DNA of 7,073 nt from CAYRHS01 sp964424125 (lineage in GTDB: Bacteria > Actinomycetota > Acidimicrobiia > IMCC26256 > JAOSJL01). The stretch spans positions 1 through 7,073 of the forward strand of contig CAYRHS010000156.1 in the NCBI GenBank assembly GCA_964424125.1, written 5' to 3'. The translations under genes and the position numbers were made by a program. Every line of letters begins with the position of its first letter. Position 1 is the stretch's first letter. The notes under the pieces were generated by a model, which was not told the DNA's origin, made no database searches, and saw nothing but the letters and a program-made list of their open reading frames with translations. This document shows positions 1 to 6,654 of the stretch, piece by piece.

Positions 1-2194
1 CGTGGACGTCGCCCCTCACGGTCCCGAGCACGACGCGGCCCTTGCCGCCCGCATCGGCCTTGTCCATGTGCGGCTCGAGGTGGGCCACGGCGGCCTTCAT
101 CGTCTCGGCCGATCGGAGCACGAACGGGAGCTGCATCTCGCCGCTGGCGAAGAGCTCGCCGACGACCTTCATCCCCTCGAGGAGCACGTCGTTGATGACG
201 GAGAGCGCGGGACGCGATTGGAGCGCCTCGTCCAAATCTGCGGTGAGGCCGTCCGAGTCGCCGTCCACGATCCGTTGCGACAGTCGGCGCTCCACGGTCC
301 AGTCGGAGCGGTCCTCCTGCTCGATCGCGCCCGCCTCGACGTCCTCGAAGAGCGCGAGGAGCTCGGTGAGCGGGTCGTAGCCGTCCCGGCGGCGATCGTG
401 GACCAGGTCGAGCGCGACCTCGCGGGCGCGCTCGTCGATCCGGTGCATCGGCAGGATGCGGGCCGCGTGCACGATCGCCGCGTCGAGCCCCGCCTCAGTG
501 CACTCGTGGAGGAAGACGCTGTTGAGCACGTGGCGGGCGGCCGGTTTCAGGCCGAAGCTCACGTTGGACACACCGAGGATGGTGGAGACGCCTGGCAGTT
601 CCGCCTTGATGCGCCGGATCGCCTCGATCGTCTCGATGCCGTCACGGCGCAGATCCTCCTGGCCGGAGCCCAACGGGAAGGTGAGCGCGTCGAAGATCAG
701 GTCCGTTCCTTCGAGCCCGTAGCGCTGCGTCGCCAGGTCGTAGAGCCGATGCGCGACGCGCAGCTTCCAATCCGCGGTGCGGGCCTGACCTTCTTCGTCG
801 ATCGTGAGACACACGACGGCCGCGCCGTACTCGCGAGCCAGACGGAACACGCGGTCGCAACGAGACCCCTCGGCGTGGCCGTCCTCGAGGTTGGCCGAGT
901 TCAGGACCGACTTCCCCCCGAGATGCTGGAGGCCCGTCTCCAGCACCGCGGGCTCGGTCGAGTCGAGCACGAGCGGGATCGAGGCCTGCGTGGCGAAGCG
1001 CGCCGCGATCTCGTCCATGTCCGCCGCGCCGTCGCGGCCGACGTAGTCGACGCACACGTCCAGGACGTGCGCTCCCTCCTTCACCTGATCGCGAGCCATC
1101 TGCACGCACGTGTCGAAGTCCGCCTCGAGCATCGCCTCGCGGAACTTCTTGGACCCGTTCGCGTTCGTCCGCTCGCCGACGACCAGAAACGACACGTCCT
1201 GTCGGAACGGGACGTGGCTGTAGATGGACGAGCAGCCCGGCTCGACCGCGGGCTCCCGGGGTGCGGGGGACCGTTCGCCGATCGTCTCGATCACGCGCCG
1301 AAGGTGCTCGGGCGTCGTCCCGCAGCATCCACCCACGACGTTGATCCCGAAGTCGGCCGTGAAGCGGTCGTGTGCCTCCGCGAGCTCGTCGGGGGTGAGG
1401 GGGTAGTGCGTACGGCCCCCGACGACCTCGGGCAAGCCCGCGTTGGGCAGGGTCGACAGGAACGTCGTCGCGTGCTGAGAGAGGTACCGGAGGTGCTCGG
1501 TCATCTCCGTCGGCCCGGTCGCGCAGTTGAGCCCGATCACATCGGGACGCAGCGCGGCCAACGAGGTGAGCGCGGCGCCGATCTCCGAGCCGACCAGCAT
1601 CCGGCCGGTCGTCTCCATCGTCACCTGGACCATGAGCGGGACCTCGCGCCCCGCGCTCGCCATCGCCTGGCGCGCGGCGACGATGGCCGCCTTGGCCTGG
1701 AGCAAGTCGTAGACGGTCTCGACGAGGACGACGTCGACGCCCCCGGCGAGCAGGCCCTCGACTTGGACCTGGTAGCCGTCGCGCAGGTCCGCGAAGCGGA
1801 TCTGGCCCAACGACGGCAGCTTCGTACCCGGGCCCACCGACCCGACGACCCAGCGGACTCGATCGGGGGTGCTGAAGTCGGACGCCACGTCGCGCGCGAT
1901 GCGGGCCGCGGTCTCGGACAGCTCGAACGCCCGCTCGGCGATCCCGTACTCGGAGAGCACCTGCGGGAACGCGCCGAAGGTGTCGGTCTCGACGGCGTCG
2001 CAGCCGACCTCGAAGAACGAGGCATGGAGATCCCGGATCACGTCGGGCCGTGTGGCGACCAGGACCTCGTTGCATCCTTCGAGGTCGGGCCCGCCGAAGT
2101 CGTCTGGGCCGAGCTCGACGGCCTGGAGGTTGGTCCCGGTGGCGCCGTCGAAGAACACGACGCGCTCGCGGAGGCTCTCGAGGAAGGTCGACAT
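1..2194 (-). CDS. metH: B12-dependent methionine synthase, C-terminus missing
   Basis: Transfers the methyl group of 5-methyltetrahydrofolate to homocysteine through cobalamin, giving methionine in the cytoplasm. The minus frame is open from ATG at 2194 to the left edge (731 codons, no stop). The N-terminus shows FFDGATGTNLQ and DLEGCNE, typical of the homocysteine-methyltransferase domain. Its zinc ligands are Cys224 in GLNCATGPTEM and Cys290/Cys291 in GGCCGTTP. The pterin domain begins near residue 335 with VVGERTNANGSKKF and includes GVSNVSFGL and AIVHAARILP. The B12 cap follows (GELFASGEMQLPFVLRSAE). The visible protein ends in GTVRGDVH, so the last residue is the cobalt-ligating His of the DxHxxG motif. 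The rest of the B12 domain and any AdoMet reactivation domain lie outside. I translated and phase-checked sections at the start, middle and end and found no frameshift. The gene is divergent from the CAP gene. Confidence 0.97.
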   Translation of the reverse strand, partial: MSTFLESLRERVVFFDGATGTNLQAVELGPDDFGGPDLEGCNEVLVATRPDVIRDLHASFFEVGCDAVETDTFGAFPQVLSEYGIAERAFELSETAARIARDVASDFSTPDRVRWVVGSVGPGTKLPSLGQIRFADLRDGYQVQVEGLLAGGVDVVLVETVYDLLQAKAAIVAARQAMASAGREVPLMVQVTMETTGRMLVGSEIGAALTSLAALRPDVIGLNCATGPTEMTEHLRYLSQHATTFLSTLPNAGLPEVVGGRTHYPLTPDELAEAHDRFTADFGINVVGGCCGTTPEHLRRVIETIGERSPAPREPAVEPGCSSIYSHVPFRQDVSFLVVGERTNANGSKKFREAMLEADFDTCVQMARDQVKEGAHVLDVCVDYVGRDGAADMDEIAARFATQASIPLVLDSTEPAVLETGLQHLGGKSVLNSANLEDGHAEGSRCDRVFRLAREYGAAVVCLTIDEEGQARTADWKLRVAHRLYDLATQRYGLEGTDLIFDALTFPLGSGQEDLRRDGIETIEAIRRIKAELPGVSTILGVSNVSFGLKPAARHVLNSVFLHECTEAGLDAAIVHAARILPMHRIDERAREVALDLVHDRRRDGYDPLTELLALFEDVEAGAIEQEDRSDWTVERRLSQRIVDGDSDGLTADLDEALQSRPALSVINDVLLEGMKVVGELFASGEMQLPFVLRSAETMKAAVAHLEPHMDKADAGGKGRVVLGTVRGDVH

Positions 2195-2201
2195 CGTCGC
2201 C

Positions 2202-2207
2202 AGCGTA
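2202..2207 (-). promoter_or_regulatory. Putative -10 box of a leaderless metH transcript
   Basis: On the minus strand the hexamer TACGCT fits the TANNNT -10 consensus and ends 7 nt before the metH ATG. That spacing would put transcription start at or next to the A of the start codon. No Shine-Dalgarno-like purine run precedes this ATG (the sequence is ggcgacg). Both points suit a leaderless mRNA, which is common in Actinobacteria. No convincing -35 box is visible. This is inference from sequence alone. Confidence 0.5.
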
Positions 2208-2210
2208 CCG

Positions 2211-2224
2211 GCGCGAGTTCGCGC
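2211..2224. promoter_or_regulatory. Perfect inverted repeat in the metH promoter, possible operator
   Basis: GCGCGA-gt-TCGCGC is a perfect 6-2-6 palindrome. It lies in the spacer just upstream of the proposed metH -10 box, where a bound regulator would block RNA polymerase. It does not match a regulator site that I recognise. In DNA this GC-rich, short palindromes of this kind also arise by chance. Confidence 0.25.
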
Positions 2225-2321
2225 CGCCCCGAGACCTTTCGCCCTGGCTGTTCCGCCCCGGGGGACGACCGGGATCGCCGAAGCGCCTGGCCCGCGGGCC
2301 GGCACCGTGCGCGCGGAGCGT

Positions 2322-2345
2322 GAATCGCGGGGTTGGGGGCGATTC
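2322..2345 (+). other. Hairpin with G-rich loop upstream of the CAP gene
   Basis: GAATCG (2322-2327) pairs perfectly with CGATTC (2340-2345) around a 12-base loop of G runs. The stem can extend outward by two G-U wobbles in RNA. It lies about 105 bases before the CAP start and could be part of a structured 5' leader. No T-run follows, so it is not an intrinsic terminator. Confidence 0.3.
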
Positions 2346-2390
2346 GTCGTCAAGCCCTCGCCGCGGCGCGTCGATGTTCGAAGAGACACG

Positions 2391-2417
2391 GGCGGTAGGG
2401 GTCCCCGGCCTGCCGCC
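2391..2417 (+). other. Strong GC hairpin in the CAP gene leader
   Basis: GGCGGTAGG (2391-2399) pairs with CCTGCCGCC (2409-2417): nine pairs including one G-U wobble, with a 9-base loop. It ends 18 bases before the GGAG ribosome-binding sequence of the CAP gene. If transcribed, it could influence translation initiation or mRNA stability. No U-tract follows, so it is not a standard terminator. Confidence 0.35.
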
Positions 2418-2449
2418 GAGAGGGATACGAGGCACGGAGCGCCGACACG

Positions 2450-3643
2450 ATGCGACGAGTCGTCGGAATCATCGCCGCCTTCATCCTCCTGGCGGGTCTG
2501 GTCGTCGGGGTCCCGGCCGAGCGGGCCGAGGCGGGGACCGTCGACGCCGCCGCGGAGGTCGACTTCGTGGGTCGCATCAACGCGCTCCGGCAGGGATGGA
2601 GCCAGCGACCGCTCCAGCAGCACACCGTGTTGATCAACAAGGCGCGGGGCTGGGCGCAGACGATGGCGAATGCCGGGCACATCTACCACTCGAACCTCCC
2701 GAGCGGTGTCACGGTGCAGTGGAGCGTCCTTGGGGAGAACGTCGGTGTCGGGCCGAGCGTCGCCTCGCTCCACGACGCCTTCGTGCGCTCGTCGGGACAC
2801 CTGCACAACCTCCTCGACCCACGCTTCAACTACGTCGGCGTCGGCGTCGTGCGTCAGGGCGGACGCATGTGGGTCTCCGAGGTCTTCATGCAGTCGAACG
2901 CTCCGCCGTCGCCGCCGCGAGCGCCGAAGCCACCACCGCCACCGAAGGCACGCGCCGTCCGCGCCGCACCGGGTGGTGGGTACTACGTGCTGCGCGGGAA
3001 CGGGACCGTCGAGGCGCGAGGCGGGGCCACGTACTACGGCAGCCCGAAGTTCGGGTTCGACATCGCGCGCGACCTCGCGTTGATGCCCGATGGAAAGGGC
3101 TACGTGGTCCTGGACGGCTTCGGTGGCCTGTGGCGGTACGGCTCGGCTCGCTCTGGCGCGATGGCCTACATCCAGCCGTGGTACGTGCGGGGCTTCGACA
3201 TCGCCAACAGCCTGGCGATCACGCCTGACGGCCAGGGGGTCGCGGTGCTCGACGGTTGGGGCGTCGTGCACTCACGCGGCACGGCGCCGATCCTGACGGC
3301 CGGACCCTTCTGGCCGGGATACGACATCGCGCGCGCGATCGACCTCACCGACGACGGTGGCGTCTATATCCTCGACGGCTGGGGTGGAGTCCACGCCCTC
3401 AACGGCGCGCCGTATCACGGCAACCCGTACTGGAGGGGTTGGGACATCGCTCGCGACATCGTCGCGCTGCCCGACGGCAGCGGCTACGGAGTCCTCGACG
3501 GCTGGGGCGGCGTGCACGACCTCGGTGCGGCGCCTCCGGTCCAGCGCAACGTTGCCCAGGCTCTGAGCTCGTGGACCGGACTCGACCGCTACGCGGGACG
3601 CTGGTGGGCGGTCCGTGTGGACGGCGTCGCGGCACTCACCTGA
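2450..3643 (+). CDS. Secreted CAP/SCP-domain protein with C-terminal propeller-like repeats
   Basis: This 397-residue exported protein has no recognised gene name. Residues 1-28 form a Sec signal peptide: RR, a hydrophobic core, and a predicted cut after AEA. Residues about 35-148 form a CAP (SCP/PR-1) domain, with His80 in IYHSNL, Glu96 in LGENVGVG, His117 in SSGHLHNLL and Glu144 in WVSEVF, matching the usual cavity positions. A proline-rich linker follows (151-167). Residues 178-361 hold repeats built on 'DIAR-x-PDG-x-VLDGWGGVH'. A short Trp-rich tail (374-397) ends the protein. Bacterial CAP domains are secreted and of mostly unknown biochemical function, so the role here (wall or ligand binding) is inference. 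The start is supported by GGAG at 2436-2439, 10 bases upstream, and by the signal peptide. The gene is divergent from metH; pepA begins 102 bases downstream. Confidence 0.92.
   Translation: MRRVVGIIAAFILLAGLVVGVPAERAEAGTVDAAAEVDFVGRINALRQGWSQRPLQQHTVLINKARGWAQTMANAGHIYHSNLPSGVTVQWSVLGENVGVGPSVASLHDAFVRSSGHLHNLLDPRFNYVGVGVVRQGGRMWVSEVFMQSNAPPSPPRAPKPPPPPKARAVRAAPGGGYYVLRGNGTVEARGGATYYGSPKFGFDIARDLALMPDGKGYVVLDGFGGLWRYGSARSGAMAYIQPWYVRGFDIANSLAITPDGQGVAVLDGWGVVHSRGTAPILTAGPFWPGYDIARAIDLTDDGGVYILDGWGGVHALNGAPYHGNPYWRGWDIARDIVALPDGSGYGVLDGWGGVHDLGAAPPVQRNVAQALSSWTGLDRYAGRWWAVRVDGVAALT
2981..3532 (+). repeat. In-gene tandem array of about 41-residue repeats
   Basis: Within the CAP protein, the motif [FYW]DIAR/N recurs at residues 203, 249, 291 and 331. 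The partner motif VLDG[FW]GG recurs at 218, 264, 305 and 346. Repeat spacing is therefore 40-46 residues, about 120-138 bases. An initial half-unit (YYVLRGNGTVEARGGA) precedes the array. This suggests roughly four beta-sheet blades, which may fold as a small beta-propeller or stack. The units are diverged at DNA level, so this is not a recent expansion. Confidence 0.8.
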
Positions 3644-3692
3644 ACGTCCTGACGCAAGCAGTCGAGTCGTGCGTGCAACCCCCGTGATGTCC

Positions 3693-3698
3693 TAGCGT
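3693..3698 (+). promoter_or_regulatory. Candidate -10 box upstream of pepA
   Basis: TAGCGT fits TANNNT and lies in the 102-base gap between the CAP gene and pepA, 47 bases before the pepA start. No clear -35 is present. If it is real, pepA and the lipoprotein genes have a promoter separate from the CAP gene. No intrinsic terminator is visible in this gap, so read-through from the CAP gene is also possible. Confidence 0.3.
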
Positions 3699-3731
3699 CG
3701 ACGTGCCGGTCTCGGTCGCTGGGGCCCGCGA

Positions 3732-3737
3732 GAGGAG
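3732..3737 (+). promoter_or_regulatory. Ribosome-binding site fixing the pepA GTG start
   Basis: GAGGAG lies 8 bases before GTG at 3746. This is ideal spacing and decides the start in favour of this non-ATG codon. Confidence 0.8.
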
Positions 3738-3745
3738 CGCAGACC

Positions 3746-5230
3746 GTGTCCGTCACGTTCGCCACGACGACCACCGACCCGCTCGACGTCGATGCCGACC
3801 TTCTCGCGCTGCCGATCTTCGCCGAGCGCGAGCTCGGACCGGGCGCCGTCGAGCTCGGCCACGCGATGGGAGGCCTCGACGGGTTCCTCGAGAGTGCAGG
3901 GTTCTCGGGCAAGGTGGGGGAGACCGTGAGGATCCCGCCACCCGAGTCGGTCGCGGCAGACAGCGTGTTGCTCGTCGGCGTGGGTCCCTCCGACGAGATC
4001 GACGCTCGGGCACTGCGACGCGCAGCCGCGGCGGTCGCCCGTCAGGCACGGCGCGTCCGGGTCCTCGCGACGGCCCTCGTCGCCGCAGGTGGTGGTGATC
4101 GCGCCGCAGCGCAAGCCGTCGGCGAGGGTCTCGTGCTCGGGTCCTACCAGTTCCTCCACTACAAGGGCGAGGGTGAGCCGAGCGCACTCGAGCAGGTGGT
4201 GGCGATCGGGCCGGGAGGACGCCGCGCGCTCGCGGCGCTCGAGCGCGGGGGGAGTGTCGCGGACGCGACGTGCTGGGCCCGGGACCTGGTCAACGAGCCC
4301 GCCGGATCGCTTGGCCCGACCGATGTCGTCGCCGCCGCGAAGCGAAGGCTCCAGGGTCGGGGGGTCCGGATCACGGTCTTCGACGAGGCGCGGATCAAGA
4401 AGGAGGAGCTCGGCGGCCTGCTCGGCGTGAACGCGGGGTCCGACCGCCCTCCGCGCCTGCTGAAGGTCGTCTACGCACCTGCGAACGCTCGCAGCACCAT
4501 CGCCCTCGTCGGCAAGGGCATCACGTTCGATTCCGGTGGCCTGTCGCTCAAGCCGGCGAAGGGCATGGAGACGATGAAGACCGACATGGGTGGTGGAGCC
4601 GCGGTCCTCGCGGCCATGTCGGCGCTGAAGGACCTGGGAGTCCGTTCGAAGGTGGTCGCGTGGGTCCCACTCACCGAGAACATGCCGAGCGGTCGGGCCA
4701 CGAAGCCGGGTGACGTCCTGACCATCCGCGACGGCACGACCGTCGAGGTGCTGAACACCGACGCCGAGGGGCGCCTCGTGCTCGCCGACGCGCTCGCACT
4801 GGCCGTCGAAGAGGAGCCCGACGCGATCGTCGACCTGGCGACGCTCACCGGGGCGTGCATGGTGGCGCTCGGCGACCAGATCGCCGGGCTCATGGGCAAC
4901 GACGACGGGCTCGTCGAGCAGGTCGAGGCCGCGGCCGCCCGCGCCGGAGAGCGCGTGTGGCACCTGCCGCTGCCGCCCGAGTACCGCAAGCAGCTCGACT
5001 CCGAGGTCGCCGATCTCCAGAACATCGGCGGCCAGTACGGTGGAGCGCTCACCGCCGCTCTCTTTCTCGAGTCGTTCGTGGACGACGTGCCGTGGGCGCA
5101 CCTCGACATCGCGGGTCCGGCTCGCGCCGCGAAGGACGACGGAGAGCTGACGCGTGGCGGGACGGGTTTCGGGGTCCGTACGCTGCTCGAGCTCGTCGAC
5201 ACCTTCCGCCGACCTCGGCGAGGGAGATGA
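3746..5230 (+). CDS. pepA: Leucyl aminopeptidase (M17 cytosol aminopeptidase)
   Basis: This is a 494-residue, two-metal aminopeptidase that releases N-terminal residues from peptides in the cytoplasm, normally as a hexamer. It probably serves peptide turnover. Residues 1 to about 165 form the variable M17 N-terminal domain; about 175-485 form the peptidase domain. The metal ligands are Lys257 (VGKGITFDSGG), Asp262, Asp280 (KTDMGGG), Asp339 and Glu341. The catalytic residues are Lys269 (SLKP) and Arg343. The M17 signature NTDAEGRL spans 337-344. Spacing between these residues equals that of Escherichia coli PepA, and the length is normal, so the enzyme should be active. The start is GTG with a good ribosome-binding site. 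No signal peptide is present. The stop overlaps an in-frame alternative ATG of the next gene and lies 38 bases before that gene's preferred start, so co-transcription is likely. Confidence 0.97.
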   Translation: MSVTFATTTTDPLDVDADLLALPIFAERELGPGAVELGHAMGGLDGFLESAGFSGKVGETVRIPPPESVAADSVLLVGVGPSDEIDARALRRAAAAVARQARRVRVLATALVAAGGGDRAAAQAVGEGLVLGSYQFLHYKGEGEPSALEQVVAIGPGGRRALAALERGGSVADATCWARDLVNEPAGSLGPTDVVAAAKRRLQGRGVRITVFDEARIKKEELGGLLGVNAGSDRPPRLLKVVYAPANARSTIALVGKGITFDSGGLSLKPAKGMETMKTDMGGGAAVLAAMSALKDLGVRSKVVAWVPLTENMPSGRATKPGDVLTIRDGTTVEVLNTDAEGRLVLADALALAVEEEPDAIVDLATLTGACMVALGDQIAGLMGNDDGLVEQVEAAAARAGERVWHLPLPPEYRKQLDSEVADLQNIGGQYGGALTAALFLESFVDDVPWAHLDIAGPARAAKDDGELTRGGTGFGVRTLLELVDTFRRPRRGR

Positions 5231-5255
5231 GTCAGGCGCGCCGCGCCATCCGATC

Positions 5256-5262
5256 GGGGGGA
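5256..5262 (+). promoter_or_regulatory. Ribosome-binding site selecting the beta-helix lipoprotein start
   Basis: The purine run GGGGGGA ends 6 bases before ATG at 5269, and GGAG also touches that ATG. An upstream in-frame ATG at 5227 overlaps the pepA stop as ATGA but would add 14 residues before the signal peptide. Start 5269 gives a normal-length lipoprotein signal. Confidence 0.55.
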
Positions 5263-5268
5263 CTGGAG

Positions 5269-6654
5269 ATGCCTCGCAACCGTGGCACCCTGCTGGCGGC
5301 GTCACTGGTGTGCCTGACCTTGGTCGCCGCGGCGTGCGGGAACGACAGCGACGCGGGAGACGGCGACGGCGACTACTCCACGCGGCGCGTGCCGGACGAC
5401 TACGACACGATCCAGGACGCGGTCGACGCCGCGGAACCCGGCGACCTCGTCCTCGTGGCCCCCCAAGAGGCGACCGACGACAACGAGGACGGTTCCTACC
5501 GAGAAGCGGTCACGGTTCCGGAAGGAAAGGACGATCTTGTCATCCGCGGCACCGATCGCAACAAGGTGATCGTGGACGGGGAGTTCGAGCGTGAGAACGG
5601 GATCTTCGTCGTGAGCGACGGGGTCGCGGTCGAGAACATGACCGCGCGCAACTTCAAGGCCAACGGGTTCTTCTGGAGCGGCGTCGAGGGCTACCGGGGC
5701 TCCTATCTCACGGCATATCGCAACGGCGACTACGGCATCTACGCCTTCGACGCGGTGGACGGTCAGTTCGACAACTCGTATGCATCGGGCAGCCCGGACG
5801 CCGGCTTCTACATCGGGCAGTGCTTCCCGTGCAACGCCGTGGTCGACAACGTCGTCTCCGAGTACAACGGCCTGGGATACTCGGGCACGAACGCTGGCGG
5901 CGACCTCTACCTCGTCAACTCGACGTGGCGGAACAACCGTGCCGGGATCGTCCCCAACAGCGGGAGCTACGAGCTCTGCTACCCGCAGCGGGCGACGACG
6001 ATCGTCGGCAACCTCGTCTACGACAACAACTACGAGGAAGGCCCCGCGATCTCGGTCGCTCGCTTGGCGACCTGGAACGGGATCCTCGTGGCCGGCGGTT
6101 ACGACAACGTCATCGAGCGAAACCTGATTTACGACCATGACCGAACCGGTATCGGTCTCGTTCCGTTCCCCGAGGAGGACGCGGTCGACGACGTGCCGAC
6201 CGCCGAGGAGCTGGCGCTGCCGTGTTCCGGGACGCGCGACCAGACACCGGATGAGCCCCGGCTCGTGATCTGGGACTCCGTGGGGAACCGGATCGTCGGC
6301 AACGACGTCAGCGCCTCGGGTCTCGCCGACCTCGCGATGGGCAGCCTCGACGAAGCGGCGGGTGTCAACGGCAACTGCTTCGCCGACAACACCTTCAGCA
6401 CGTCCGCCCCCGCGGACATCGAGACGCTGGCACCGTGTGAGGGTGAGGGAGCAGGCGACCCGAGCGCGGGGGCGCTCGATCTCGGGCGGCTCATCGACGA
6501 CCAGGGTCCGGAGGGAGGGGACTACCGGGAGACGCCGATCCCGGAGGACCAGCCGAACATGCCGGACGCGGAGTCGGCCCCGCCCCGGCCGGCGACGGAC
6601 GTCCCGATGCCCGTGGACATCGAGGCGATCACCGTGCCGGCGCGGCCCGGATGA
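5269..6654 (+). CDS. Right-handed parallel beta-helix lipoprotein
   Basis: A 461-residue predicted surface lipoprotein. Residues 1-22 are a signal (PRNR, hydrophobic core, AAA) before lipid-modified Cys23 (ACGND). After an acidic Asp/Gly linker, TIQDAVDAAEPGDLVLV (47-63) is the classic N-terminal strand of pectate-lyase-like and NosD-like beta-helices. Helix rungs follow: a Gly-hydrophobic pair recurs at 111, 133, 156, 179, 203 and 226, a period of 22-24 residues, often with Asn-rich turns (VVDNVVSEYN, IVGNLVYDNN, VIERNLIYDH). A CxxC pair lies at 185/188, with further Cys at 237, 319, 370 and 390. The tail (391-461) is acidic and proline-rich, probably disordered. No polysaccharide-lyase catalytic set could be assigned, so it may bind or scaffold rather than cut. 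Its stop overlaps the cupredoxin start by ATGA, implying translational coupling. An alternative start is 5227. Confidence 0.88.
   Translation: MPRNRGTLLAASLVCLTLVAAACGNDSDAGDGDGDYSTRRVPDDYDTIQDAVDAAEPGDLVLVAPQEATDDNEDGSYREAVTVPEGKDDLVIRGTDRNKVIVDGEFERENGIFVVSDGVAVENMTARNFKANGFFWSGVEGYRGSYLTAYRNGDYGIYAFDAVDGQFDNSYASGSPDAGFYIGQCFPCNAVVDNVVSEYNGLGYSGTNAGGDLYLVNSTWRNNRAGIVPNSGSYELCYPQRATTIVGNLVYDNNYEEGPAISVARLATWNGILVAGGYDNVIERNLIYDHDRTGIGLVPFPEEDAVDDVPTAEELALPCSGTRDQTPDEPRLVIWDSVGNRIVGNDVSASGLADLAMGSLDEAAGVNGNCFADNTFSTSAPADIETLAPCEGEGAGDPSAGALDLGRLIDDQGPEGGDYRETPIPEDQPNMPDAESAPPRPATDVPMPVDIEAITVPARPG

Larger units (their letters stand above)
2195..2449. other. Divergent intergenic region between metH and the CAP gene
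   Basis: This 255-base gap must hold the promoters of both divergent genes. It contains the metH -10 candidate, the palindrome at 2211-2224, two further perfect palindromes (CCCCGGGG at 2256-2263 and GGCCCGCGGGCC at 2289-2300), and two hairpins at 2322-2345 and 2391-2417. I found no cobalamin, SAM, SAH or c-di-AMP riboswitch signature on either strand, and no convincing promoter for the CAP gene. Open frames crossing the gap on both strands are GC-driven and look like no protein family. Confidence 0.7.

Noticed and set aside
2..2323. Plus-strand open frame of 773 codons.
   Set aside because: It lies antisense to metH, whose minus frame carries unmistakable domain motifs throughout. The plus product is rich in Arg, His, Asp and Val, with no family resemblance; long antisense frames are expected in high-GC coding DNA.
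2348..2353. TTGACG on the minus strand as a -35 box for metH.
   Set aside because: At 17 bases downstream the sequence is CCGCGA, which is not a -10 box. The nearest AT-containing hexamer is at a spacing of 21.
642..2435. Minus-strand open frame of 597 codons overlapping metH.
   Set aside because: It is in a different minus frame from metH and gives an Arg/Gly-rich low-complexity product, a shadow of metH.
2195..2449. Cobalamin, SAM, SAH or c-di-AMP riboswitch between metH and the CAP gene.
   Set aside because: None of the conserved core sequences I know for these classes could be found on either strand, and metH seems leaderless.
3644..3745. Intrinsic terminator after the CAP gene.
   Set aside because: No stable hairpin followed by a T-run is present in the gap.
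4855..5226. Upstream in-frame extension of the beta-helix gene into pepA.
   Set aside because: The extension encodes Arg-rich shadow sequence inside pepA. The lipoprotein signal and ribosome-binding site place the real start at 5269 (or 5227).
3692..5305. Minus-strand open frame of 537 codons opposite pepA.
   Set aside because: It is a shadow of pepA, which has every M17 motif intact; no family features are seen in the antisense product.
5269..6654. Naming the beta-helix gene nosD.
   Set aside because: The fold is shared, but there are no nosZ, nosF, nosY or nosL genes in view, and beta-helix repeats occur in many unrelated proteins.
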